Of a stretch of 64,000 nucleotides of DNA, positions 35,097 through 43,399 are shown one piece after another; the first letter of the stretch is position 1; the number at the start of each line of letters is the position of its first letter. Position numbers and translations under genes: made by a program. This DNA comes from Streptomyces sp. HB132 (GTDB lineage Bacteria > Actinomycetota > Actinomycetes > Streptomycetales > Streptomycetaceae): positions 124,001-188,000 of the forward strand of contig NZ_JAFBGA010000002.1 of the NCBI RefSeq assembly GCF_016909575.1. The letters are read 5' to 3'. The notes under the pieces were generated by a model. That model worked only from the letters and a program-made list of their open reading frames with translations, did no database searches and was not told the origin of the DNA.

Positions 35097-36500
35097 TCAG
35101 GCGTCGATGCGGGCCACCTTGCGACCCACCTTGAGGTACAGATCGGCGCCGTCGAGTGCCCCGACCTCGCTCACCACTGCGCCGAGCGCCTGCTGGACGG
35201 ACGCCTCCGTGAGCTGAGTGGTCTGCTGCTCTCCGTCTGCCTCACGGATAAGGCGCAGGCCCTTCTGCTGAGCGACACGGCGCACGGCGGAGATGCTGGG
35301 GGCGAAGTCCAGCGTGCGGCTGATCAGGGCCCCGAGGGTGTCCTCGGAGTGCTCCTTCATGGATACGACGGGGAGGTTCTGGGTGTCCCCGAAGGACCGC
35401 TTGGAGAAGCGGGCCGTGAACTCCGCGCGGGCGGCGGCGGCAACATGCGGGCCGTGGAGAGCGGCTACGACCTCACCCGCGAGGATCCGCTTGACTGCCA
35501 TCGGATGCGCGGTTCCCTCCTCCAGGCGCTTGGTCACCACGCGGATCTCGTCGTCCGTCCACTCGGTGAGGAGCTGGAGGTACGGCTCGGTCAGGTGGTC
35601 GGGGATGGACATCAGCCGACCGTAGACATCATCAGGCGTTGCCGTCAGACCCACGTAGTTGCCCTTGCTCTTGCTCATCTTGGAGCCTGTGCCGTCGGTC
35701 CCCTCGATGAGCGGGGTGGTGATGACGACCTCGGGCGTCTGCTCCGAGATCTCCATGACCTTGCGGCACATCTGGAGGTTCAGCAGCTGGTCGACTCCGC
35801 CCAGTTCGACGTCAGCCGTGATGGCCACCGAGTCCATCGCCATCACGACGGAGTAGACGAACTCGGCGATCGACAGCCCCTGTCCCTCTGCGAGCCGGGT
35901 GCGGAAGTCTTCACGCTGCAGCGACATGGAAACAGGCACTCGGGCGAGGATCTCGACGAGCTGCGGCAGGCTGACCTTGTTGAGCCACTCACCGTTGAAA
36001 CGCAGATCGGCACGCTCGAAGTCGATGAACGGCGTGACCTGCTGCTGGTACGTGCTCAGGTTGCGGGCGATGTCCTCGTCGGTGAGAGCCGGCCGTTCCG
36101 AGGAGCGTCCCGAAGGGTCACCGATCTTCGCCGTCACGTCGCCGATGATGAAGACGACGTGGTGGCCCATGCGCTGCAACCGGCTGGCGATGATGATCGG
36201 CACCGCGTGGCCGAGGTGGACATCGGGTGAGGTCGGGTCGATGCCGTACTTGATGACGAACTGACGTCCCTCCGACCGCGCGGCCTCGATCTTCTCGGCG
36301 AGTACCGCCGCCGACGGAATGAGGTTGATGGCGCGCCCCTCGACCAGCGCGGCCTGCTCCTGGGGGGAGAGGTCGGAGAGGTCCAGGGAGCGCCGGGCTG
36401 TTGTCTCGTCGAGCAGCTGCGAGACCGTATAGTCCGCGCCCAGGTCCGCTCCATCGAGGATGTGCATGACACTGGTGACGGACTCACTCAAACGGCTCAT
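35097..36500 (-). CDS. tyrS: Tyrosyl-tRNA synthetase, TyrZ-type
   Basis: A 467-residue class I synthetase starting MSRLSESVTSVMHILDGADL. HIGH is HLGH (H95-H98) and KMSKS is intact at 274-278 (GSKMSKSKG). The strand after HIGH reads FIIGDVTAKIGDPSGRS, the signature of the TyrZ subgroup rather than the VGGATGxIGDP of the usual TyrRS. A C-terminal S4-like domain ends the protein. It is therefore probably a second copy. It lies 97 bases downstream of the last gene of the biosynthetic-type operon, in the same direction, and may be read from it. A role in supply or self-protection is inference. Confidence 0.9.
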   Translation of the reverse strand: MSRLSESVTSVMHILDGADLGADYTVSQLLDETTARRSLDLSDLSPQEQAALVEGRAINLIPSAAVLAEKIEAARSEGRQFVIKYGIDPTSPDVHLGHAVPIIIASRLQRMGHHVVFIIGDVTAKIGDPSGRSSERPALTDEDIARNLSTYQQQVTPFIDFERADLRFNGEWLNKVSLPQLVEILARVPVSMSLQREDFRTRLAEGQGLSIAEFVYSVVMAMDSVAITADVELGGVDQLLNLQMCRKVMEISEQTPEVVITTPLIEGTDGTGSKMSKSKGNYVGLTATPDDVYGRLMSIPDHLTEPYLQLLTEWTDDEIRVVTKRLEEGTAHPMAVKRILAGEVVAALHGPHVAAAARAEFTARFSKRSFGDTQNLPVVSMKEHSEDTLGALISRTLDFAPSISAVRRVAQQKGLRLIREADGEQQTTQLTEASVQQALGAVVSEVGALDGADLYLKVGRKVARIDA

Positions 36501-36597
36501 GGCGCGTATACGCTCCTGCGTCGGACAACTGGCCTGGCCAGTAGGGATGGGAAGCGGCGATTTTATCACCGCTGCTCTGGGCGTGCGGCTGAAATGA

Positions 36598-37515
36598 TCA
36601 AGAATGCGCCGACTCCCCTTGGCCCGTCGTGAGCTGAACCTGCGGCCGTCCCATGATGACACTGGAAAGCGACCGGACCCACGGAGCTAATGGGTCCCGC
36701 GCCCAGATGGTGTCCTTGAGCATCCCTGGAATCAGAAACAGGGCGGAAAGTTGCTCCCCTCGCTGTAACGAGGATTCCACTCCGTGCCTTGAAGCGAGTG
36801 CTCGAAAATGCCGCGAGATTCTTCCGAGCCGGCGGCCATTAGCCCATGGGGGAGGATTTCCACGCATCGCACGGAGCCGGTCCGCAAGCGCGAAGCACAC
36901 CTCAGCCCGATAGTCCTGTGAGACCCCTGGCGTGCTCCGGTCAGTCATGCTGCGCGGGTGGACCCTGTAGAAGGTCACTGGGTCCTGGAGAACGAGACCT
37001 CGGCCGGCCTCGCGCAAGGCATGGAAGAAGATCTCGTTGCTCACCGGCAAGAGGCTGAGGGCCGCCTCTCGGTGCACAAGGAGAGTGCTTGTGTTGCCGC
37101 CCGGATGCGGTTCTTTCAACTTCGGGTGGCCGAGGGAGTCGACGACGTTCTCCCAGTGCTCGATGAACAGCGCTTCCCTCGCCGATGCCATCGCCTCCGC
37201 GCACGTGCGCAGCTTCGCCGGGTGGAACCAGTCGTCGGCGTCGAGCGGAGCCACCCAGTCGCCGCTACTGAGGAGAGCGGCGTCGGTCAGGGTTCGCCCG
37301 AAGCCTTGTCGACTTCTTCGGATTACTTTGATGTCGCCTTTTCGGCGGCGGCACACTTCTTCGGTCTCATCGGTAGAGCCGTCGTCGATGACGATGACTT
37401 CGTGAAGGATGTATCGCCCGGGCTCCTGTTCCAAGCAGCTGGTTACGGCCTGGTCGAGATACCTGCCGTAGTTGTGGCACAAGATCACGCACGAAATACG
37501 TGGCAGGGAGTTCAC
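36598..37515 (-). CDS. Family 2-type glycosyltransferase
   Basis: A 305-residue GT-A fold enzyme starting MNSLPRISCVILCHNYGRYL. Nucleotide-sugar motifs are VIDDGSTDETEE (~43-54) and PLDADDWFHPAKL (~91-103, with the DxD metal motif). No membrane segments are seen, so it may act on a soluble small molecule. TTA codons lie at 36768-36766 and 36690-36688. It overlaps the upstream glycosyltransferase by four bases and ends the eight-gene operon. Confidence 0.85.
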   Translation of the reverse strand: MNSLPRISCVILCHNYGRYLDQAVTSCLEQEPGRYILHEVIVIDDGSTDETEEVCRRRKGDIKVIRRSRQGFGRTLTDAALLSSGDWVAPLDADDWFHPAKLRTCAEAMASAREALFIEHWENVVDSLGHPKLKEPHPGGNTSTLLVHREAALSLLPVSNEIFFHALREAGRGLVLQDPVTFYRVHPRSMTDRSTPGVSQDYRAEVCFALADRLRAMRGNPPPWANGRRLGRISRHFRALASRHGVESSLQRGEQLSALFLIPGMLKDTIWARDPLAPWVRSLSSVIMGRPQVQLTTGQGESAHS

Positions 37516-38600
37516 AAGCCGCTCCCGTACACAAGGGCGTAGTCGTCGAGGATCGTCTTGTGCTCGTGAGCTCGGTACTCCAGGAAGTCACGGTCAAGAA
37601 GTCGTGAGCCGGGGCTGAGACGAGCAGTCGCGTTTTCCAGGGCAGTCAGAAATTTCTCGCCGAACAGGTTCGGGTGTCCGTGCGACCAGTCGAACCATTC
37701 AGGTTCCTCAACCATGCCCTTGTGCCGCTCGTACTGCTCGGGCAGGTGCCCGGTGCGGGAACAGACCGGAAGCAGGTTCAGGTCGAATGCCAGCTCCAGC
37801 TGCCCGGAATGGCTCCCCCAGAGGTACGGAAGAAGGAGGGCGTCCGACGCCAGCCCGGCTTGGGCCACCTCCTCGTCTGTGGGGTAGGGACGCATGGTCA
37901 GCCGGATTCGAGGATCGCGCCGGGCAGTCTCCAGGAGTAGCGGGGCACGGCCGCCCTCGGCGAAGTCGGCGGGGCTGAAGGCGCGGAGCAAGAGCTGGAG
38001 CGTGCCGCGCGGGTCAGTTGTCCCGAGGCTCCAGTTCGCCATGGTGGACAGCTGGTCGCGGCTGGCTCGTGAGGCTCCGAACATGAGATACCGGCCTGCC
38101 GAGCTGGACGGCTCCCGTTCCAGGTCAACCAGCGACTCAGGCGCTGCGACGTACCCGTGCGGGATAACAGCCGCCTCCGGACACTCACCAATCAGCTCCG
38201 TCAGTTTCGTGACGGAGCCCTCTGTCAGGCACACCCAACCGACCTCGGCCGAGTGAAGCGTCCGCAGCCGGTCCACGAAGTCGCCGGCGCTACCGACCAT
38301 GGGACGCGTGTCGTGGGCCGTGCAGACGACGTTGACGCCCTCCTCCAGGCACGCGTCGAGCAGGCGTTCCAGAGTGGTGACGTCTTCGAAATCGATGTGG
38401 TGCAGATGCAGGACATCGAGCCAGTTAAGAGGGCGGTGTTCGAGGAGCCACTGGGCACCGACTGCTGCCGGCACCGTCTCACCTCCCCGGATCTCCGTCT
38501 CGTTCAGGATGTGGAAGTCCCGACTCCGCAGCTTCCACGCATATGGGGTCCGGGCCGGCAGGTGCACCACTCGCATGCCCTTGCGTCGGGGAGGTGCCAT
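37512..38600 (-). CDS. GT-B type glycosyltransferase (family 1/4-like)
   Basis: A 362-residue protein starting MAPPRRKGMRVVHLPARTPY. The first Rossmann half has DVLHLHHIDFEDVTTLERLL and VNVVCTAHDTRPMVG; the second has GRYLMFGASRASRDQL and the donor-site region DALLLPYLWGSHSGQLELAF, where a Glu close to GQLEL corresponds to the GT4 EXnE motif. It probably transfers a sugar from a nucleotide donor. The ATG at 38600 overlaps the methyltransferase stop by one base (TGATG). The longer frame upstream of it lies inside that gene. Confidence 0.75.
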   Translation of the reverse strand: MAPPRRKGMRVVHLPARTPYAWKLRSRDFHILNETEIRGGETVPAAVGAQWLLEHRPLNWLDVLHLHHIDFEDVTTLERLLDACLEEGVNVVCTAHDTRPMVGSAGDFVDRLRTLHSAEVGWVCLTEGSVTKLTELIGECPEAAVIPHGYVAAPESLVDLEREPSSSAGRYLMFGASRASRDQLSTMANWSLGTTDPRGTLQLLLRAFSPADFAEGGRAPLLLETARRDPRIRLTMRPYPTDEEVAQAGLASDALLLPYLWGSHSGQLELAFDLNLLPVCSRTGHLPEQYERHKGMVEEPEWFDWSHGHPNLFGEKFLTALENATARLSPGSRLLDRDFLEYRAHEHKTILDDYALVYGSGL

Positions 38601-39310
38601 CACGGTCGTCCCCCCTCTGCTCCTTCCGCGCCGACGAGGAGCAGCTGGGTGGACAGCCCGTTGGAGAAGTCGTCGCTTCTGGTGAGGCCGGTGTGACGGA
38701 TCGCGAACCCCGACGCGCGAAGCAGCGCCTGGAACTCGTCGCTCGCCCACTCACGCACATGGCTGGGGTTACGGGGCGGGCCGGGAGTGTCATAACCGCT
38801 ACGGCACTCGCGAGCCGGCGTGGACAGTACGGCTTCGGCGCTGCCTTCGTGCAGCAGGCCGCGGATCAAAGACAGAACGGGCATCGGATTCACCAGATGC
38901 TCGACCACGTCGGAGCAGATCACTAGGGATCGGCGTACGAGTGAGGGGGCGATGGGCAGCCCCTCGGTCGACTCGAGATCCGCCTCGACCCACTGCCCGA
39001 AGGAGTGGTTGTCTCGGCACCAGAGGAGGTTGTCTCCGAAGTCCACTCCGATGAAGGTCCATGCCGGGTACTCACTGGCTAACGACGCCAGCTTGCCCGC
39101 CCTCCCGCAGCCGATGTCGATCAGAACGTCGCGGCCGAGTTCCTTCGCCCGGGCGGCGGCGTAGGGGTAGACGTCGGGCTGCCAGGTAATAGCGTCGTCC
39201 GCCTCGTCCAGGAAGTACTCCACCTGGTTCCGACTGCGGTAGCCACTCCGGATGAAGAAGGAATCAGCGCCCCCGAGGGGCTGGCGGGAGATCGCCGTGT
39301 CAGCGTGCAT
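38600..39310 (-). CDS. Class I SAM-dependent methyltransferase
   Basis: A 236-residue methyltransferase. Motif I is DVLIDIGCGRAGKLASL at ~61-77, with the acidic motif II VGVD-like IGVDFGDNLL and post-motif region VICSDVVEHLVNPMPVL. The C-terminal part has HVREWASDEFQALLRASGF, typical of small-molecule methyltransferases. A TTA codon lies at 39082-39080. It starts 15 bases after the TrpRS-like gene and is coupled to the GT-B gene. The methyl acceptor is unknown. Confidence 0.83.
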   Translation of the reverse strand: MHADTAISRQPLGGADSFFIRSGYRSRNQVEYFLDEADDAITWQPDVYPYAAARAKELGRDVLIDIGCGRAGKLASLASEYPAWTFIGVDFGDNLLWCRDNHSFGQWVEADLESTEGLPIAPSLVRRSLVICSDVVEHLVNPMPVLSLIRGLLHEGSAEAVLSTPARECRSGYDTPGPPRNPSHVREWASDEFQALLRASGFAIRHTGLTRSDDFSNGLSTQLLLVGAEGAEGGRP

Positions 39311-39325
39311 GGGAAGGCTCCTTGC

Positions 39326-40342
39326 TTACTTGGGCCAGTGGGAGAACAGGTGGAGCATCCGCTCGACGAGCTGCTCGCGCACGGCGTGCCACTCGGTGCC
39401 TCCGGAGCGGCGCGCGGTTGAGGCACTGTCGTAGGCCCGTCCGTCGACCTCGGGCAGACAGGCGTACATCTGGAGCAGCGCCGAGCCGTCGTCGGTGGGC
39501 GCGCCGTCGGTGTCCGCCTCGAGCAGTGCCCGGATGTCCTCGACATACATAGAGGCGTCGATTCCGGATCCGGGGATGCTTTTGCTCATCTTCGGGAGGC
39601 CGCCGAGGCCGGGGATCATCTTGGTGTAGATGCCGGACAGCCGTTCTGCGGGAAGCCCCCAGCGCTCCGCCCCACGCCGGGCGAGGGCCACGTACTTGTG
39701 CTCGTCGACGCCGAGGGAGACCAGGACGTGGCGCCCATCGCGGAGAAGCTGCACGAAATCCGCGGCCATGAGCAGCGTGGCCTGCTTCATGCCGTAGTTG
39801 AGGTCATCGAAGACACCGTGGTTGCGGTAGAGCCCTGCGAGGTCCTCCTCCGCCCAGTGGAAGTCGTCGTCCTCCAGATAGCGCGACAGCAGGAAGGCGG
39901 TCGCCAGGACGTCGGTCTCGCCCTCCTGCCTGCGGAGAACACCGCGCCCGGCATCGAACCCGAGGCGCAGGACGAACTCCTCGTACTGGTCGGCGAGTCG
40001 CCGCACCGAGTCCATTGGCTTGCGTCGCGCGTTGAAGGAGTCGAGATCCCCCAGCACGATCTGTACGTCGAGGCCGCACTGCTGCAGTTTGACCGCGCGC
40101 AACAGCTGGAAGAGGGTGCCGGCGTGGGGCGGTCCCCCAAGTCCGATCCCGGTGGTGACGATGGCGGGCTGGTCGGCCGCGACCGCCTCAGCGAACTGGC
40201 GCGCTCCGGTGTGGCACACCCATTTCGTCTGCAGGTCGTCAGGGCTCATCCCTGCGAGAGGGAAGTCGATGGCTCCGAGGCCCAGCCGTTCGTAGTGGTG
40301 CTGGTCGATGACGTTCTCGTAGTACGCGGCGTCGAACTTCAT
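39326..40342 (-). CDS. TrpRS-like class I aminoacyl-tRNA-synthetase homologue
   Basis: A 338-residue protein with the class I synthetase core. The HIGH region is GLGGPPHAGTLFQLLRAVKL (HAGT at 73-76, so the second His is Thr), and KMSKS is perfect at 251-255 (LPKMSKSIPGSGID). VSLGVDEHKYVALARRGAER corresponds to the TrpRS/TyrRS substrate-pocket helix. The length suits a TrpRS with at most a small anticodon domain. It could make an aminoacyl-AMP or aminoacyl-tRNA for biosynthesis. It is unlikely to be the housekeeping TrpRS given its operon context with radical SAM and TrpD-like genes. It overlaps the radical SAM gene by four bases. Confidence 0.85.
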   Translation of the reverse strand: MKFDAAYYENVIDQHHYERLGLGAIDFPLAGMSPDDLQTKWVCHTGARQFAEAVAADQPAIVTTGIGLGGPPHAGTLFQLLRAVKLQQCGLDVQIVLGDLDSFNARRKPMDSVRRLADQYEEFVLRLGFDAGRGVLRRQEGETDVLATAFLLSRYLEDDDFHWAEEDLAGLYRNHGVFDDLNYGMKQATLLMAADFVQLLRDGRHVLVSLGVDEHKYVALARRGAERWGLPAERLSGIYTKMIPGLGGLPKMSKSIPGSGIDASMYVEDIRALLEADTDGAPTDDGSALLQMYACLPEVDGRAYDSASTARRSGGTEWHAVREQLVERMLHLFSHWPK

Positions 40343-41235
40343 GCGATCCCTTCCAACTGTGATTGCTCCCGGAGGTCGAAGGCCCGACGGACCAAGGGCT
40401 CGAAGCCATCGACCAGGAGGTTTCCGAGCGCCGCGTTGCGCGGCGCCGACACGCTGCCGAGGTCCGCTGTGACCGTTCCGTCCGCGAGGACCCAGACTCG
40501 GAATGGGTAGGGGTCCAGCGGAGCTCGCGTCGGCTGGGCGTAGATCGTCACGCCTTCGACGACGTCACGCACGCCCTCCACAGCCCGAACGAAGTCGTCT
40601 CGCTCGTAGCCATAGACCTCCGCCTTGCGTGTGCTGGCGCGGCCGATGGGGCGGTACTGGGAGATGAGCCAGTACTCGACCTCAGTCCGGTGGGCCACCC
40701 TGGCGATGAGCTGCGCGAGGCGGGGCAGTTCCTGGATCGAGCCGGCCGTGGTGAAGGTGTTGAACGCGAGTCGGCGCTGGTCGGCGGTGAGGAACTCGAC
40801 ATTGGACTGGAACCGCTCGAAGTAGCCCTTCCCGCGGAACCAGTCGGCCGTCTCCGGGTCCGGACCGTCGACCGCCAGGGAGTAGACGGTCACGTGGTCA
40901 CGAACACCGGCGTAGCGGTCGCCCAGGAGCAGCCCATTGGTGTGGAGGTTCGTCTCGAAGCCGACCTCCTGGGCGTGCTGGAGGGCGACCTCCAGGTGGT
41001 TGTCGTACGGCATCACGGGGTCACCGCCGGTGAACACACACCGATGGGCCTCGGACTCGGAACGGACTCGCTCGATAACGCGGCGGACGGTGTCCTCGTC
41101 GGTCCTGACCCGGTTGCGCTCGCGATAGCAGAATCTGCACACGCCCGGTGAGGCACTCGTCGGCTCAAGGTCCCAGGCGTTGCAGTCGGTGTTGAGAACC
41201 AGGTGGATGATCGCGAGCTCGCCGTGCGTCAGCAT
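40339..41235 (-). CDS. Radical SAM enzyme with CX14CX2C cluster motif
   Basis: A 298-residue radical SAM protein. The cluster-binding cysteines are C18, C33 and C36 in CNAWDLEPTSASPGVCRFC, i.e. CX14CX2C in place of the usual CX3CX2C. The same spacing, with CNxW at the start and VCRFC at the end, is known from Burkholderia-type QueE (7-carboxy-7-deazaguanine synthase). The SAM-binding motif is VFTGGDPVMPYDNHL (GGD in place of GGE). The protein is much longer than QueE and differs beyond the N-terminal half, so it is a different family. It overlaps neighbours by 7 and 4 bases. Confidence 0.88.
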   Translation of the reverse strand: MLTHGELAIIHLVLNTDCNAWDLEPTSASPGVCRFCYRERNRVRTDEDTVRRVIERVRSESEAHRCVFTGGDPVMPYDNHLEVALQHAQEVGFETNLHTNGLLLGDRYAGVRDHVTVYSLAVDGPDPETADWFRGKGYFERFQSNVEFLTADQRRLAFNTFTTAGSIQELPRLAQLIARVAHRTEVEYWLISQYRPIGRASTRKAEVYGYERDDFVRAVEGVRDVVEGVTIYAQPTRAPLDPYPFRVWVLADGTVTADLGSVSAPRNAALGNLLVDGFEPLVRRAFDLREQSQLEGIA

Positions 41236-42398
41236 GGAGCCTTCTCCCTCTTCCCCGGGCTGACCAGGACAGCGGCCGGAGCGGCCAAGTGCATGAGTGC
41301 ACGCAGCCTGTGCGGAGCGCCGCCCGTGAGACGTACGAACTGCCGAAGCGTGTCCAGTCCCGCGCCGGCGTCGATGAGGTCGAGGGCCCTGTCGATGCCG
41401 GACTGGATGGTGGGGGCCGCCTCGGACATCACCAAAAGCAGTGCCGCATTGAGGGCGACCGCGTTGCGCGCCTGGCTTCTGTCCTGCCCGGCCAGGACGC
41501 GTATGGCAGCGGCGACGTTCTCCCGTGGGTCGTCGTACTGGGCGACGGACGTCAGGTCCTGCGGCATCGAGGCAGCGCCTCTGCGCACGTCGTCGTTGAA
41601 CATCAGGTCCTCTTGGCCGGAGTTGATCCGACAGGCCCGCACCTGGCTCCCAGGGAGCAGTTCGTCGACCTGGGCCGCCCTACCGAGACTGGAGTTCATG
41701 ACCGTCACGTCGGGCAATCCAAGCTTGGAGAGCAACCGGGCGGAGGCACCCACCGCAGGGTGCGAAAGGCCGTACGCGTAGGCGGGACAGGTAACCGGAC
41801 TGAGGAGCGCGGGAAACGCCAGACTCAGGGCGTGTACCGCCTGGAACCTGCCTCCGTAGCGGCGGTCGAACTCGGGTACACGGTTCTCGATGGAGAAGAA
41901 CCCGAAGCCGATCTCCGCCGTGATGTCGACCATCTCCCGGTGCGACACCGTGTCACTCGTCGCACCGATCTGGTCGATGAAGTCGCGCGACCCAGTCTTC
42001 GACGACGCACTGCGAGATCCGAGTTTCGCGATGTGTGCTCCGCCGGCAGCCGCCACCAGTGCGGCGGCGGTACTGAGGTTGATCGTCTTGAAGGTCTTCT
42101 TTCCGCTGCCGGTGTAGCCAACGAACCGCACGCCGGACGGCGGACGGTGAAAGTCCCATCCCTTCCGGTCCAGGTCTGTCGCGGCCCTGATCGCGGCCTC
42201 CACCTCCTCCAGGCGCGGCCCCCGCAGGAGCAGCCCCGTCAGGACGCTTCCCAGCATCACGTCGCGCGTCGGGCCTTCCGGTAACGCGAGGATGCGGGTG
42301 ATCCCCTCGTGGACGTCCTGGGGTGCGATATCGGCCGGTGAGTTGATCTTGTGGGCCAGCAAGGGCACTGTGACCGCCACGGCGTGGGCTCCTTTCAT
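41229..42398 (-). CDS. TrpD-like anthranilate phosphoribosyltransferase homologue
   Basis: A 389-residue member of glycosyltransferase family 3. The helical N-terminus (~15-75) is followed by the PRPP loop YTGSGKKT (95-102, equivalent to GTGGD), NLST (107-110) and the signature KLGSRSASSKTGS (125-137). Downstream SPVTCPAYAYGLSHPAVGAS resembles the AYGxxH-P region of TrpD. True TrpD is about 340 residues and joins PRPP to anthranilate; here the altered loop and operon suggest another acceptor. A TTA codon lies at 42284-42282. It overlaps the dehydrogenase by one base. Confidence 0.83.
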   Translation of the reverse strand: MKGAHAVAVTVPLLAHKINSPADIAPQDVHEGITRILALPEGPTRDVMLGSVLTGLLLRGPRLEEVEAAIRAATDLDRKGWDFHRPPSGVRFVGYTGSGKKTFKTINLSTAAALVAAAGGAHIAKLGSRSASSKTGSRDFIDQIGATSDTVSHREMVDITAEIGFGFFSIENRVPEFDRRYGGRFQAVHALSLAFPALLSPVTCPAYAYGLSHPAVGASARLLSKLGLPDVTVMNSSLGRAAQVDELLPGSQVRACRINSGQEDLMFNDDVRRGAASMPQDLTSVAQYDDPRENVAAAIRVLAGQDRSQARNAVALNAALLLVMSEAAPTIQSGIDRALDLIDAGAGLDTLRQFVRLTGGAPHRLRALMHLAAPAAVLVSPGKREKAPC

Positions 42399-43399
42399 CA
42401 GAATCCGGATGTGAGCAGGACCTTGAAGGGGCGATGGCGCGATCCATCTCGCAGGGCCGCAAGCCCCTGGGGCAGTTCACCGAGGGGGTACCGGTCCCGG
42501 GTCAGCAAGGCAGCCCAGTCGCCGCCCTTGGCGATGACGTCGATGGCGTCCCTGAAGTCGTCGCGGCCGTCCGCGCGGCAGTACGAGAAAGAGCCGCGAA
42601 GGGTGATCGAGTGACGGAAGACGTCCCGAAGGGGGACGGAGAGAACGACGCGTGGGGCGTACGCGTTCTGTACGAGGATCGTCCCGCCGTCACGGACGGC
42701 GTTCAGTGCCTGCCGTATTGGGGAGTCGCTGTGGCCGGACGCGGCGTCCACGACGGCGTCGCACTGCGGGAGGCCGGCGGTATGGAGGGTTATGCGCGGG
42801 TCGAGAGTGTGCCGCAGGTGATACGCCCGCGAGGGCTCCCTCACCATCATGTGGACGTCCCACCCCGCCTCGGCCGCACAGATGGCCGTGCACACGCCAA
42901 CGACGCCGCCCCCGATGACGCCAAGCCGCCCCACGGGCGTACGAAGCCCGCATCGGACTCCGTGGACAGCCACCGCCATCGGGTCGGCGAGGACTCCGTG
43001 CGCGGGGTCGTGTAGATGGGGAAGCGGGACAACACTGTCGCGCGGCACTCTCACGGTGTCCGCGAGGCCACCCGGAAGATCCCATCCGATACGCCGAAGC
43101 CCCGGGCAGAGGTGGGCATGGCCCCGATCGCAGTATTGGCACGAGAGACAGGGCACCAGCGGGTCGACCGCGGCCCAGTTCCCGGTCTCCGTATCGATCC
43201 CGACGATCTCGTGCCCGGGGTACCAGGGTTCGGGTAACGGTCCCGGCCACGGGTGGTTGAGCTTCGCGACGTCGCTCCCGCACAGCCCGGCGTAACGGGT
43301 CTCAATGATCGTCGTGCCGCAGGCGGGAGACCTGACGTCAGGGGTGGGTAACTTCCGGAGGGAGCCCTTCTCGACAGCCCACGCGTACGTGTCGCTCAT
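42398..43399 (-). CDS. Zinc-dependent medium-chain dehydrogenase
   Basis: A 333-residue alcohol dehydrogenase-type enzyme starting MSDTYAWAVEKG. Catalytic zinc ligands are the Cys of AGLCGSDVAKL and the His of YPGHEIVG. The structural zinc loop has four Cys in CLSCQYCDRGHAHLC. The NAD(P) fold is GVIGGGVVGVCTAICAAE. It probably oxidises a sugar or alcohol of the pathway product. The ATG at 43399 overlaps the HAD stop as ATGA. TTA codons lie at 43351-43349 and 43237-43235, the first within 20 codons of the start. Confidence 0.88.
   Translation of the reverse strand: MSDTYAWAVEKGSLRKLPTPDVRSPACGTTIIETRYAGLCGSDVAKLNHPWPGPLPEPWYPGHEIVGIDTETGNWAAVDPLVPCLSCQYCDRGHAHLCPGLRRIGWDLPGGLADTVRVPRDSVVPLPHLHDPAHGVLADPMAVAVHGVRCGLRTPVGRLGVIGGGVVGVCTAICAAEAGWDVHMMVREPSRAYHLRHTLDPRITLHTAGLPQCDAVVDAASGHSDSPIRQALNAVRDGGTILVQNAYAPRVVLSVPLRDVFRHSITLRGSFSYCRADGRDDFRDAIDVIAKGGDWAALLTRDRYPLGELPQGLAALRDGSRHRPFKVLLTSGF

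Noticed and set aside
17772-36000. A second copy of the tRNA-Pro 3' end as attR of the mobile element
   Set aside because: No repeat of the T-arm and acceptor sequence was found by eye near the integrase gene or on the right side, so I do not assign tRNA-Pro as the attachment site of the present integrase.
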